Shown here in pieces: positions 1 to 10,852 of a DNA stretch of 64,000 nucleotides. The notes below the pieces were generated by a model. That model had not been told where the DNA came from, searched no databases, and saw only the letters and a program-made list of their open reading frames with translations. Location: positions 7,984,676 through 8,048,675 of the forward strand of contig CM061223.1 of the NCBI GenBank assembly GCA_030844895.1, written 5' to 3'. This stretch comes from Ambrosia x helenae. Taxonomy: Eukaryota; Streptophyta; Magnoliopsida; Asterales; Asteraceae. Made by a program: the position numbers and the translations under genes. Numbering within the stretch: the first letter of the stretch is position 1; every line of letters starts with the position of its first letter.

Positions 1-230
1 GGCAACAAGCTGCGTCGCCAACCCCTTCTGAATGGCAAACCCTAACATACTAAAAACGAACACATGCCCTCGTGGCGCCGAGACACTGCTATGAATAACC
101 TGTTGGACTCTGGTCAGGAAACGGATGGCTTTCGGTGCCAGTGAGCCAAAGGTATCAAATGCCAAGGGTACGAAAACGTGTTGGTTTTCCTCACAAGCTT
201 TAGTATGTTTCTCAACTTTCTTCACACTTG
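1..230 (-). pseudogene. 3' fragment of a plant non-LTR-type reverse transcriptase relic
   Basis: On the minus strand this stretch encodes the same C-terminal block as 14783-15337 (an AxRFLTRVQRV-like stretch followed by FSRLGFAIQKG-like residues). The window begins inside it, so its 3' end is unseen. It is cut near 230 and there is no open frame for a complete product. Homology to the in-window copies is seen directly; the reverse-transcriptase assignment comes from the longer copy at 14.8-18 kb. Confidence 0.7.
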
Positions 231-325
231 AATTTTGTTTTTCTTTTAGCCCTTAAAATCGTTGAGACGGCCCTGAATTTGTTAAACCCGAAACAATTTG
301 TGATTAATTCTTTTAAAAAGAAACT

Positions 326-3210
326 TTTTTTTGAATGGCCAACAAAAACACCATTTTATTGAATCACCAAAAACGCTAGAGAGGATCTAGCTAACATCCA
401 CCAAAAGAAAACATTAAAAACAAAACAGAGACCAACTACATATAGCAATGAAATCACCACCCTACTCTATGAATGTTGAAGCTCCTCCACATTTCCCATA
501 CCAGTTCCGGTTTCCTTGCTCTCGACTTAACCCATAAAACGACATCGATTTTATCTCGCCAAATGTTTTTTCCAGCAAGCAATCCACATTCTCAAAAACT
601 TTCTTATTTCTTGACCTCCATATTGCCCAAATGACTGTTAACAGAATATCATAAATCGCCTTCTTCTTTTTTCCGACCCGCTAACGAACCTGTAAACCTC
701 AAGGATGTCTTTGAACTCGAACGCAAAGATTGGCTGTATTTTACACCATTGAGATACAATCTGCCATTAAGCGCTCGCAAATCCGCAAGAGACGAAAAGA
801 TGTTCAACTGTTTCGGTCTGTTCACCACATATCGGACATAACACGGAATCCACATCAATGTTTCTATCCACCAAAGCCGCTAAAGTTGGTAGTCTATTCA
901 GCTTTGCCCTCCACGCGACAACTCCGACTTTCTTCGGAACCCAATTACACCACAGAAACGGCTGACCCGACTGCACCATCCTTCGGCTCTGAAGTTCCTT
1001 CTTCAAACTGTTCACGCTGAATCTTCCCGACCCATCCAGACCCCAAACCCACCCATCCGCCCCATTATTGATCCCAACACCAGTTAGCAGACCATGTAGT
1101 TGCGCAAATTCCACCCATTCAGCCCCTGTTGATAAGCCCCGTTTCCAAGACCAAGTCCCACCTGAGTGACCCAACCGAAGCAAGTTTATCCGACTCCAGC
1201 TCAAAGAGCAGTGGAAAAACCTCCCTCAGCGGAGCTTCGCCCAGCCACCGATCCACCCATAATATGATACCCAAACCACAACCCACCCGAGCCGAGATTT
1301 GATGAACTAGGTTCACCCCAACCCTTTGGAGATCCTTACCCACCCTATTAATTTGTTTCCATGGTCCAGGCAATGACAACTTCAGCGGAATAAAGTTCCA
1401 CGACCTTGAGTTATGATGAATTGCCCAAACTACCCTTTTCCACAGCCCATCATTATCCGTCTTGAACCGCCACCACCACTTCGCCATCATAGCGAGATTA
1501 GCGTCCCTTAACGACCCGAATCCGAATCCACCATACTCTATCGGAGCCACCACCTTTTTCCCACTCAACCCAACACATCTTATCCCTATCTTCCGACCCA
1601 CCCCAAAAAAATTGACGTCTGAATCTTTCCAACACCTTTAATACCTCTTCGGAGCTATAAATAGCGAGAAGTAGTATGTTGGCAATGAACTAAGGACCGA
1701 CTTAATGAGGGTCACCCTTCCGCCAAATGACAATAATCTAGCCTTCCACATCGACAACCGAGACTTAAACGACTTGATTACCGGCTCCCAAAAACGACAT
1801 TGGTTCATATTTGCCTCGACTTGAAGCCCTAAATGCATAAATGGAAAAGACCCCACCTTGCAGTTCAAACACTCAGCCATAAAGTTCACCTCCTGCTGAG
1901 GAATCCCGACCCCAAACAAAGAGCATTTAGCCAAGTTAACCCTCAAACCCGACACAAGGTAGAACCCTCTCAGCAGCCTTCTAATATTTTTAACATTAGC
2001 GAGTGACCACTCACCCACAAAGACCACGTTGTCCGCATACAAAAAATGTGAAACAATCGGCCCATTCCCACCACATCCCAGCCCGTTAAACAAGCCCACT
2101 GAACACGCCCTTTGAACAATATTGGATAATGCCTCCATAACTATGACGAAAAGCAAAGGTGATAAAGGGTCGCCCTGCCGAATACCCTTCGAGCACGCAA
2201 ATTCCAAAGTAGGCGACCCGTTAATTAAAACGACGCCTTCGCCGAACAAATCAGGGCTCTAATCCATCCAACTCATCGAGCCGGAAAATTCATTTGATCG
2301 AGAATACTAAGTAAGAATTCCCAATTGACCGAGTCGTACGCCTTGTCGATGTCTATTTTTAAAATCATAGCCGATTTCCTCACCGTTTTCACCCACCCAA
2401 TGATCTCGTTAAGAATTAATGGCCCATCCATGATACTCCTGCCTTCCAAAAAAGCCGATTGCTCCGGTGATATAAGCTTGCCAATCACCTTTTTCAATCT
2501 GGACGCTAAGACCTTTGATAGAACCTTATCGATACACCCAACCAAACTTATTGGTCGGAAATCTGCGAACCACGTTGGGTCTTTGGTTTTTGGGATTAAG
2601 GCGATGAACAAGGAAGCACTTGCAGGAGAAACAGTCGCATTAACGTGAAACTCCCTGAACAAATCGACAAAATCACGTACCAACCCGGCCCAAAACCTTT
2701 TGATAAATTTAAAATTGAAGCCGTCCGGCCCCGGTGCTTTATCCCCCGCACATGTCCACACAACAGCCTTAATTTCATCCAAGGAGAACGGTTGCACCAA
2801 ATTAATCGCCTCATCATCCGAGATCCGTTTAATGTTATGGCACACCAAGACCGGTCTCGACAATAAAGGTTCCTTAAATTTCTCCTCAAAGAACGAAAGA
2901 GCTCTATCCTTCAAAAAAATTGGATTAGTCTCCCAAACCCCATCCACCAACATCCCGTGAATGCGGTTGCTAACCGTATTCGCGTTTATAACCCCGTGAA
3001 AGTAACTTGTGTTCTCGTCCCCATCTACCGCCCATCTAACTCTAGCCTTTTGAACCAAATCCAATTGCATTAATCTTTCCAACTCCCTAATGAATGCCTT
3101 ACCATCCTCCCTCAACCTACATTCTTCCACCGAAAGAGCCCTATCCTCCGCAACCTTTTCTATATTTTCCACAATCGCCTTCCTTTCGTTCACATCTCTA
3201 GACAACTTAC
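326..3210 (-). mobile_element. 5'-truncated LINE (non-LTR retrotransposon) with 16-bp TSD
   Basis: The element lies between two identical 16-bp copies of CTTTTAAAAAGAAACT at 310-325 and 3211-3226. On the minus strand it ends in a short A-tail (T run 326-332), which is the LINE signature, and its upstream end at 3210 falls inside the coding region, so it is a 5'-truncated insertion. It carries the RT and C-terminal zinc-binding (zf-RVT) regions. It landed about 370 bp upstream of the ATL gene start. Confidence 0.9.
649..3205 (-). pseudogene. LINE ORF2 remnant: reverse transcriptase plus zf-RVT domain
   Basis: Reading right to left: 3205-2273 carries the N-terminal RT half with APGPDGF, LIPK, FRPISLVGC and motif A (KIDIDKAYDSVNW). 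2249-1638 carries GIRQGDPLSPLLF and the catalytic box, which reads YADN instead of YADD. 1601-649 carries the thumb/connection and a zf-RVT domain (CPICGEQTETVEHLFVSC). No endonuclease domain is present because the copy is 5'-truncated. A stop (probable Trp to TGA) near 2255-2262 and further frame changes around 1620 and 1150 break it. The altered catalytic aspartate plus the breaks make it inactive. Confidence 0.9.
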
Positions 3211-3530
3211 CTTTTAAAAAGAAACTGATTAAACAGTATATGATGAATATACTAAAAGATCAATTATATTAATTATTTAACATATATTTTAAAAAAACAG
3301 CATTGATCCTATCATAAATATTGATGTTTCTAGTTACAACATACCCATTGATGCCGCCGTACCGCCGCGAAACAACCAACACTCCTTGCACGGCTAGCTA
3401 ACCTATAAAATATTAAAGCCATCATATATAATATAATATAACGCATTTTTTAACACGTTGTTACATTGGCTCCAAATTTGCGATCAAAGGCTTGCAAATA
3501 CACGTACCGTGCCATCAACGTCTACCCAAA

Positions 3531-3540
3531 CTTTATATAA
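3531..3540 (+). promoter_or_regulatory. TATA box of the ATL gene
   Basis: CTTTATATAA lies about 45 bp before the ATG at 3582, leaving room for a very short 5' leader. The LINE ends 320 bp upstream, so the remaining native promoter is short. Confidence 0.6.
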
Positions 3541-3581
3541 ACAATTTATTTTAAACCCAACAATAATGAAATCACCGAACC

Positions 3582-4058
3582 ATGGCTGACCCACTCTTAG
3601 TTGGGCTCCTCGGGGTTATTTCTGGTGCAATTCTAGTGGCTTTAATCCACTGTATAACTATTAATTGTTTTTGTAACAGTGATCAAACCACCACTGAGCC
3701 AGCTAGACCACCAAATATGGACCGCAGCCCAATAATTCGGGTTGCCCGTGACTCCAACTCAACATTATCTCTCCCGGTTAGTACAAGTGGCTCGAGCTCA
3801 AGTAGTTCATCGACGTTGTTAGCTATTCATAAGTACTCAAAACTAGAGTTCAAAGAAGGGACATGTGTGGTATGTTTGGGTGAGTTTGAAGAAAATGAGG
3901 AGGTTAGAATAATGCCGGAATGTGCACATGTTTTTCATGTTTCGTGTATTGATATGTGGCTTTTTTCGCACGATAATTGCCCGCTTTGTCGGGCTATCGC
4001 CATACCTCGGGCACACGATGTTCTTTTATCGATCTTGTCTTCCCGGCCCGTAGAGTAA
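3582..4058 (+). CDS. RING-H2 finger protein, ATL-type E3 ubiquitin ligase
   Basis: Intact single-exon ORF of 158 residues. Residues 4-30 form one hydrophobic segment, so the protein is probably anchored in a membrane by its N-terminus. A Ser-rich linker (59-77) follows, then a complete RING-H2 finger with ligands C95, C98, C114, H116, H119, C122, C133 and C136, the spacing C-x2-C-x15-C-x-H-x2-H-x2-C-x10-C-x2-C, a Pro before the third cysteine and the conserved Trp126 three residues past the sixth ligand. These are hallmarks of the plant ATL family, single-pass E3 ligases that pass ubiquitin from E2 enzymes to targets, often in defence or stress signalling. The GLD motif usually found between membrane segment and RING is not recognisable (a KLEF region instead). 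Intronless structure is normal for ATLs. The substrate cannot be told. A possible polyadenylation signal AATAAA lies at 4143. Confidence 0.92.
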   Translation: MADPLLVGLLGVISGAILVALIHCITINCFCNSDQTTTEPARPPNMDRSPIIRVARDSNSTLSLPVSTSGSSSSSSSTLLAIHKYSKLEFKEGTCVVCLGEFEENEEVRIMPECAHVFHVSCIDMWLFSHDNCPLCRAIAIPRAHDVLLSILSSRPVE

Positions 4059-4860
4059 ACGGCCTAAAAATGCTTCATCGAGGATGTTTGAATGCTAAAA
4101 TGTGTTTGACATAGGTTCATAGAAAATGTTAATGTTTGCAATAATAAATAATTTATGATATGCCTCACAATGAAATTTTATTTTAGTTTTCTTAGAAATA
4201 ATTTTGTTCACTTATTTAAAACTTTAATAATAAAAAATTTAAGATAATTTCTTACTTTTCTTTATTAAATTTAAACGGCAAACATCCTCTAATATCTCTA
4301 AAGTATTCATACTTAACATACTAATTAACGCACAATTAAATCAAATACACACAAAAATACGAAAATCCAAACGGCAAAAATACGTCGTCACGAGCCCATA
4401 TATGTGTCGTATCATTGCAAAATTTAAAAAATATCTATCCCAAATTTAGTTTCTTTACCATATCGAACATCCTATATCTTTCACGTTACCCCTTCTTCTT
4501 TATCTTAGTTTCATTTATACCCCAAGATTTTTGCATTGTGAACATGTTTTGTTTTTTTTGTAGAATTTAACCATATTTGCATTGTGAACATCCTATATCT
4601 TTCATATATATGTGTTTAGGTTCTTATATCTGATAAGATTTTTAGGTTCGGGTCGTGTTAGGCTTTGTGTCGACCTGTGAAGAGAACACAATCTATTTAT
4701 ATCCTTGCATAGATACGTTGTTTCATGTATTTCTTTTCTTTAGCAAAAGTTAAGAAATTTAGACTTATTTTTTCTGATGTGGAGTGTTCATCCTTTTCGG
4801 ATTAACTTAGGAAAAAAAATTAAACTGTGAACAAGGGAGGCTAATAAGTGAAACTATTAA
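4059..4860. other. AT-rich intergenic region, no gene seen
   Basis: About 800 bp between the ATL stop and the Harbinger-like element. It contains the likely ATL 3' UTR and polyadenylation signal (AATAAA at 4143-4148). No ORF, RNA gene or repeat is recognised here. Confidence 0.6.
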
Positions 4861-6316
4861 GACCCCCGTAGTGGGGCGTTACTTTTCAATTTTTTTTAAA
4901 AATAGTGCCCCAAACACCATCACAGTGGGACGCTATTTTTGCAAAAGTGGATGGGGCTTTATATTTATAACGCCGGTGCTCACAAACTCAACCAATCAAA
5001 GCTTGCCATATGGAAAGTTCAAGTATATCTTTTTTCTTTTTTAATAATACTAATAATAAACATAATAATAATAATTTAAACATAAAATTATATTAAATAA
5101 AATAATAAAATTTCAAATTTCCCCCCCAAACCGTTTGAAATTCAAAATTTCCCCCCAAACGTTTAAATTTCAAATTTTGAATTTCAAACGGTTTCCCCCC
5201 AAACGGTCATATTTCTAACCCTATAAATACAACACCAAAACTGATTTTTCAGTCAAACCTCCAATTCCTCATCCTCCTCCTCAATGAATAATATGTCCGG
5301 TTTTCAACCAGGAGCTGCCGGACCGTCTAATGTCGGCAGTACTCTCGCCGGGGCCGGGGACGGGGCCGCCCCCGGAGACTACCATTCACCTCATCTCCAC
5401 CTCCTCCTGCTGCACAACCTCCTCTTTCTCCTCCTCCTCCTCCTCCTCCACAACATTGGTTATATCCCCCTCCTCCTACTGCTGCACAACCAACCTTTCC
5501 TCCTCCTCAAGCCGATGATGACTGGACGGATGAGGAAATGGTCTGGGCTATGGATTATGTCTTGGCCCAGCAAGAAATGGAGCGAAACGTTGTCGGCCCC
5601 TACCCCCTGGGCTACTTCAGTCCCCTACCACCAGACTACCCCCACCCCATCCCACCCCACCCCCACCACCATCCCCCAACACCAGACTACCCCCATCCCC
5701 ATCCCCCAACACCAGGCTACCCCCACCCCCTACCACGAGACTTCCCCAACTGAGGGGGACTTGGAAGCCCTCAGGGAGATTGAGGAGGAGGAACTCTACT
5801 GGAGCCGACCTACCCCTCCTCGTGAGTACTACTACTTTCCCTCGGATGCGAGATCTGATGGACGGGATAGCTCACGTTCCGTCTCACCCGAGTACATCAC
5901 CCTCCCCGGGGAATGGGACAACTACTCTCCATAGTGGAGAAAATTAAGATTAATAAGTAATTTAGGAATATTAGTTGTAATTTTTTTTAATTAAGTAATT
6001 TAGGAAGTGTGTAACTTTTTTTTAATATTAGTTGTAATTTATTTAATATCAGTTGTGTGTTTTTAATATTTACTTGTGTGTTTTTATTATTATTTGTAAT
6101 TTTTTTATATTTATTTGTCTTTTATTTTATTTATTTTGAGTTAAAAGATTAAAAAATAATAATAAAAAAATCAATCAATCACAAACAGGGGCTTTATAAA
6201 TAAAGCCTCACCACTACACCCCTTTTTTAGTTTCTCTCTCCACGCTGACTCAGCAGCCACATAGACCAATCAAGAAAGGGGGCTTTATATATAAAGCCCC
6301 CCCACTACGCATGGTC
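4861..6316. mobile_element. PIF/Harbinger-like DNA element with TAA TSD and internal ORF
   Basis: TAA at 4858-4860 and 6317-6319 flank termini that are inverted: GACCCCCGTAGTGGGGC on the left, and GACCATGCGTAGTGGGG read inward on the right. A 3-bp TAA/TTA duplication with short G/C-rich TIRs is the PIF/Harbinger signature. Subterminal copies of a palindromic GGGGCTTTATA...TAAAGCC word occur at 4963, 6187 and 6279. Total length is 1,456 bp, too short for the usual ORF1-plus-transposase pair, and no DDE transposase is visible, so the copy is non-autonomous. Confidence 0.72.
5284..5934 (+). CDS. Proline-rich hypothetical protein inside the Harbinger-like element
   Basis: A promoter-like TATAAATA at 5223 precedes the ATG at 5284 by about 60 bp, and the ORF runs 216 codons. 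A CCT/CTC-rich tract (about 5390-5510) reads as Leu/His in this frame but as a natural Pro-rich stretch in the +2 frame, which then runs into an acidic stretch (DDDWTDEEMVW) at 5520-5580. The C-terminal part in frame 1 (EALREIEEEELYW, then a Ser/Asp-rich tail) also looks protein-like. The true protein therefore probably switched frame twice, and this copy carries indels in the low-complexity tracts. I do not recognise a domain. It may be the element's accessory protein or a captured gene piece. Confidence 0.4.
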   Translation: MNNMSGFQPGAAGPSNVGSTLAGAGDGAAPGDYHSPHLHLLLLHNLLFLLLLLLLHNIGYIPLLLLLHNQPFLLLKPMMTGRMRKWSGLWIMSWPSKKWSETLSAPTPWATSVPYHQTTPTPSHPTPTTIPQHQTTPIPIPQHQATPTPYHETSPTEGDLEALREIEEEELYWSRPTPPREYYYFPSDARSDGRDSSRSVSPEYITLPGEWDNYSP

Positions 6317-6751
6317 TAAGTGCCTAGATTCTATTGTTTGTAAATATGGTGACTATCAGTCAGCTATCAATCTTAAATCATAAGTATTTTTTATTTTTAT
6401 TTTATTTATTTATTTATTTTTTGTCATTATGAAACTTTTTGTTGTTAAGCCTACACCCACCATTATTAGCAAACTTTAAACTTGAAAAAAAAGGGTGGGC
6501 TAAATGTACCCCCTTTGTTACTTGTCATATCCCTTTCCCTGAAAAATCACTTTAAAATTTGTCAACTTTCTCCCTCTAATTTTTCAGATTTATCAAATCG
6601 TTTAACCCACACATGAATATCAATTTAACGAACTTATCAACTCAAATCTTGTGTTCTCATGATCCATTAAAACAATTCTACAATTTTGTAATATATATAA
6701 ATTTAGATTATATCTTTTGAAATTATGAAAAAGGATCTTGATAATCTTTAT

Positions 6752-6789
<38 letters not shown>

Positions 6790-7190
6790 AAGATTATGGA
6801 ATAAAGTTTAGCAAAAAAGAAAATAAAAGGTTAAATTTGTATTATACAAAAACTTAAAAGAGGGAGTATATTTAGTAAAAATAATATAAAGGGGGTACGT
6901 TTAGCAGTCCCAAAAAAATATAGTCATTGAACCAACTACTTAACAATCTATCAGAGAGTCACTGTTTAGCTAAGCATGTTTGGGGATTCAATCTAAAATT
7001 GACATTGAACCCCCATAAATTCATTTACACATTACACTAAACTCAAATCTATAAATTTAGTATCAACATGGATTCATCATTCATCTATTCACACCACACC
7101 TAACATAACATAGCAGGAGAAAATATTTCTAGTCAATATTTGCGTTTACTAAAGAGCCATGTTATTTACACAAGAACAAAAATTAGGTTT
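6317..7190. other. AT-rich spacer with TA microsatellite
   Basis: No gene is seen. A (TA)n run of about 28 bp lies at 6757-6785. The rest is low-complexity AT-rich DNA. Confidence 0.6.
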
Positions 7191-7194
7191 GCAC

Positions 7195-7575
7195 AACTCT
7201 TTACGGACCGTAGAGGATGTCAGTGCAATAAATGAGGGTAGCCTCTACGGCCTGTGCAGGTCTCTACGGTCCGTAGAGGTGGGTTGGTGGAGTGCATTTA
7301 AACCCTAGACGGCCCGTAGAGGTCTATACGACCCGTAGGTAAAAATTATTCATCCATCCCACCTAAATTGATCCCCAAATTAATCAGACATTACCAACGG
7401 CTCGTAGATGCCTCTACGGGCCGTAGAAGGGATGACAATCATTGGTAGTCAGAACTGAAACCTCGTACCTTGTTTTTATGTTTAGCTACGGGCCGTAAAG
7501 GCCTCTACGGCCCGTGGATTGTTCAAAATTTGATCCCTACGGCTCTAGATGTCTCTACGGGTCGTATAGGGTTGT
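7195..7575. repeat. Cluster of palindromic CTCTACGG/CCGTAGAG words
   Basis: At least eight half-sites of the form TACGG and CCGTA are packed into 380 bp, most paired as inverted repeats with a single central base (for example CTCTACGG-T-CCGTAGAG near 7260, CTACGG-G-CCGTAG near 7415, TACGG-G-CCGTA near 7485). The cluster is 450-800 bp upstream of the LBD start. It may be part of an old LTR or of the gene's upstream region. A similar architecture with different words occurs in both solo LTRs of this window. Confidence 0.75.
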
Positions 7576-7858
7576 GTGGATAAATTGAAAGGTTGTGTGA
7601 ATATCCGGAGCCTTACTAAAACCTAAGGGGGTGACATTGAATTTTTGTCTACATAGATAAATTCATAACCCGGCCACAAACCCACCCTTCATCTATCGTC
7701 TTCAAGTAAACTACCTGCACATACAAACCCATCAAAACCCTAAACAGTTTACAAACAAGATTCTTTTCACGCCTATAATATTAGTGGTCTCTCTTTTCGC
7801 AACCCTACACCACCGCTACCGGCCACCCTCACCCCACTAAAAAACACAACAGTTATTG

Positions 7859-8009
7859 GTATGTCTACTTCAATTCTCTTTTTCAAGCTTTTTTTTTCAT
7901 TATAATAATATTAAAAAAAGTAACACCCTTTTCGTTCTTGACACAACCAAATACATAATCATAATAAATCATTCAAGTAACATTCTTTTTTAATTCTTGA
8001 TTAATACAG
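7859..8009 (+). other. Putative 5' UTR intron of the LBD gene
   Basis: A donor G|GTATGT at 7859 and an acceptor AATACAG ending at 8009, preceded by a T-rich tract, bracket 151 bp just upstream of the LBD ATG at 8022. No ATG-initiated frame of note lies in between. Inferred from splice signals only. Confidence 0.45.
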
Positions 8010-8021
8010 GACAATAACAAG

Positions 8022-8717
8022 ATGCAGGAGAGCCAGAAAGATACAACCACTAACTCAACAAACATTAGGGTTCTGGATCATGCAACCTCCTCATCTCAGC
8101 CACCCACAACCAACAGCTACGGTGGTGGAACTCCTGCATGTGCAGCGTGCCGCCACCAGAGAAAAAAGTGCAAAAACACCTGTGTGTTAGCACCGTTTTT
8201 TCCTTTTGATAAAACCCAAGAATTTCAAACAGTTCATAGGGTTTTCGGGGTCAGTAATGTGACAAAACTGTTGAAGGATTTGAGTCCAGAAGACGGAAAG
8301 AACGCGGTCGAATCGCTTTTATGGGAAGCCAGATGCCGGATAATTGATCCGGTGTTAGGGGCATTTGGTGAGTTCCAAAGGGTTTGTCAAGAACTTGAGT
8401 TTTATAAAACACAACACCGGTTAGCCAATGTTCATCATAATAATAATATTTGTCAAGTTCCTGTTACACAAGGTGCGGGTGTGTATAATAATAAGTCTGC
8501 ACAACAACGGTTGATTGGATCATGGAATCGTGATGACAATGAGATTAATAATTATGTTCATAGCAATGCTTTTGCTGATGGTGTGGATAACACTCGTGTG
8601 TTTAACTATGGATCTTTACAAAGTATGGAAAGAGTAAAGAAAGAAAAAGAACAACAACAAGGTTCTTTGAATCACCCACAACAACAAATGATCAACGACT
8701 TTAGTCAGTTTTACTAG
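8022..8717 (+). CDS. LOB-domain (LBD) transcription factor
   Basis: Intact ORF of 231 residues. After a Ser/Thr-rich N-terminus, residues 40-54 form the LOB zinc-finger C block, C-x2-C-x6-C-x3-C (C40, C43, C50, C54). The GAS block follows (roughly residues 66-110, starting at the FQTVHRVFGVSNV stretch and ending in the RCRIIDP stretch). A further conserved helix runs through residues 113-130, where the class I leucine zipper sits. The sequence most resembles the LBD22/LBD2-like branch with HQRKKC in the finger. LBD proteins are plant-specific nuclear DNA-binding regulators of organ boundaries, lateral organs and metabolism. The C-terminal third is Asn/Gln-rich with no known domain. The coding region is uninterrupted, although many LBD genes carry one coding intron. 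Target genes cannot be told from sequence. Confidence 0.93.
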   Translation: MQESQKDTTTNSTNIRVLDHATSSSQPPTTNSYGGGTPACAACRHQRKKCKNTCVLAPFFPFDKTQEFQTVHRVFGVSNVTKLLKDLSPEDGKNAVESLLWEARCRIIDPVLGAFGEFQRVCQELEFYKTQHRLANVHHNNNICQVPVTQGAGVYNNKSAQQRLIGSWNRDDNEINNYVHSNAFADGVDNTRVFNYGSLQSMERVKKEKEQQQGSLNHPQQQMINDFSQFY

Positions 8718-8868
8718 CAAGATGTCTTTTTCTTTTTTCTGTTTTCAAGATTAGGGTTCTAACTAATTAAAGATTTGCTATTGGTTTATAGATGTAGACA
8801 GTTTAATGCAAATCCTAACCATTTGAACACGATATTGTTTCCTATTTTTATGGATTGATGGCTTTGAA

Positions 8869-9918
8869 TCTATTATTAATTAATATATATAAAAGAATTG
8901 AACATTGCTGACGTGGCGTGCAATGGTGCCTTCAACATCTCCATGAAATTGCCACGTGGCATCATAATTGAAAGATTTTAGTGTGTTTGAATTATTTCCT
9001 TTTTTAATTAAATTGAGTTATTTTAGTAAAAGAATTTAAAAATAAATTTAAAATTTTCCCTCTCATGTTTTCTCCCATAATTTTTAAACGTTTATATCTT
9101 TTATATACGGAATTTTTTAAAGAAAAAAATTACACCAAATTAACGAGCGTTTTATTATCTTTCCAACGAGTACCATAGTGCTATATAAAAAACAGAGAAA
9201 AAATCGACTATTTTTTGTGGGGTTTCGTTCATACAGGAAAAAAACACACAAAGTGTTCATGTTATTCATTAATCATGTTTTTTTTTCTTTTAAATCAGGT
9301 TCTTATCTACGATATTGAAAATCAGCCAAATCGCCATGTTATCATTGGAATTTTACTAGGTATAATTCATCAAGAGAAGCAAGGAGAAAGAATCGCGCAA
9401 CACTGCAACACATGGTGTCAGCTTATAGCATGGTTATTTTTTTATTTATTTAATTACAAGAGTAATAATTATTACTATTAGTATTAGTATTATTAGAATG
9501 GTTATATTTTTCAACCCCGGGACGCTCCCAGGAAGAATTGATAGTTGCTGACGTGGCGTTCAATGGTGGCCTCAACCACCTCTTGATTATTCCATGTGAC
9601 ATAATGAGATGCAATGGTTACAACTTCCAACTTAAGTGTTTGTTTAGTTGATTAGGTTAGGAATTATAAGAGCCATTAGAATGTGAGAAATTAAAGAGAG
9701 GTGATGAGTTTTTGAATAGTTGCAGCTTACATAAGTGATTCTTTAGATGATTACTGATTAGGTTTTAGATTAGGGAATATGAGTTATTACTGATTAGAAT
9801 ACTATGAACATGAAATGATTGAAAGATTTTGTGGTTAGTTAACTTGAACCATTTGCAATAGGTTATCACGTAAAATTAGATTTTTCAACCCCGGGACCCT
9901 CCCGGGGTAATCAGCTAG
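8869..9918 (+). mobile_element. Non-autonomous Helitron, apparently a composite of two units
   Basis: The 5' end is TCTATTATTAATTAATA preceded by A (8868). The 3' end is a G/C hairpin (CCCCGGGACCCTCCCGGGG) followed eight bases later by CTAG (9915-9918) and a host T. TC...hairpin...CTRR between A and T is the Helitron signature. A second start-like segment (TTGCTGACGTGGCG at 9545, repeating 8908) follows a hairpin-like block at 9515-9530 without CTAG, so two related units seem joined end to end. The core at 9050-9260 is nearly repeated at 63210-63420. No Rep/helicase is coded. Confidence 0.7.
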
Positions 9919-10001
9919 TTGGATATATAGTATCATGGCTATAAGATGCGTTTTCATTCTCATTCTTTGTTTGTATTTTTTATTTTTTTTTTCAATAAAA
10001 G

Positions 10002-10172
10002 GGGCAACATAAGAATAGCAGGTAGGCGGGCAACAAGCTGTGCCGCCACCCCCTTCTGAATAGAGAACCCTAATCTAGAGAATACAAATCCTTGCCCCTG
10101 GGGAGTCGAGAAGTTGCTGTGGACCACCCGCTGGACTCTCGTCAGAAACCTGATCGCTTCCGATGCCAATGA
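10002..10172 (-). pseudogene. Second 3' fragment of the RT relic family
   Basis: Minus-strand translation matches the last about 55 residues of the 14783-15337 block (RFLTRVQRV, then FSRLGFSIQKGVAAQL). An A-rich tail (T-rich on plus, about 9975-9995) follows its 3' end, as expected of target-primed retrotransposition. It is a severely 5'-truncated copy. Confidence 0.75.
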
Positions 10173-10199
10173 AACTAGAAGATTTTGGTTTCATTTTTA

Positions 10200-10500
10200 A
10201 ACATTACGAGGGTGTTTGGGATTGAGTTTGGAAATGCAAAAGTGCTTTTGATCAGAAGTGCTTATTGGCTTATGACTTTTTGAAAATGAGTTTTTAAAAA
10301 AGTGTATGGATTAGCTCTTAAGATGAGAAACGTCAAAAAGTCAATAGATTATTTTTTTAAGTGTTTCGCTTAACTTATTGTGAATATTGGTTGTATGGGT
10401 GGTAGATTTGTAATTTTTTTCCAAAAGCCAGGATTTCTAACTTCTCAAAAATAGTTTTTTCACCCTTAAAAGCCAAAAGTCAAAACAGAAAGTGATTTTG
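10200..10500. mobile_element. Remnant of a GGGTGTTTGGGATTG foldback element
   Basis: Starts with GAGGGTGTTTGGGATTGAG near 10208, the same terminus as the complete foldback at 54211-54334. The matching right end is not present; the sequence runs into the local duplication at 10503. Only one terminus supports it. Confidence 0.4.
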
Positions 10501-10502
10501 AG

Positions 10503-10645
10503 TTACACAAACAGCTTATTGACTTATTGGAAAAGTCAGTCCACCACAAGGGTGGGGGTTGGATAAATCACTTTTGGGTTACACAAACAGCTTATTGACT
10601 TTGTGGAAAAGCCAGTCCACCACAAGGGTGGGGGTTGGATAAATC
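10503..10645. repeat. Tandem duplication of about 70 bp
   Basis: GTTACACAAACAGCTTATTG begins at about 10503 and again at about 10577. Both copies run through the same G-rich GGGTGGGGGTTGG stretch with only a few differences. No coding function is seen. Confidence 0.8.
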
Positions 10646-10852
10646 GTAGTTAATCGGATGATTTCAATCTTATAGACGAGTTGTGATCTGGACTCTGGGA
10701 AGCGTTATGGATAAACCATGTCAACGATATTATCAACAATTTGAGAAACAATCTAGCATATTGTTTACCAAGACGTCCATGAGAAATTGGGGGGGGGGGG
10801 GGGTCGTTTGTGCAAGTTATAAAATTAGGCCCCAAAAAACTGAACTTATATA

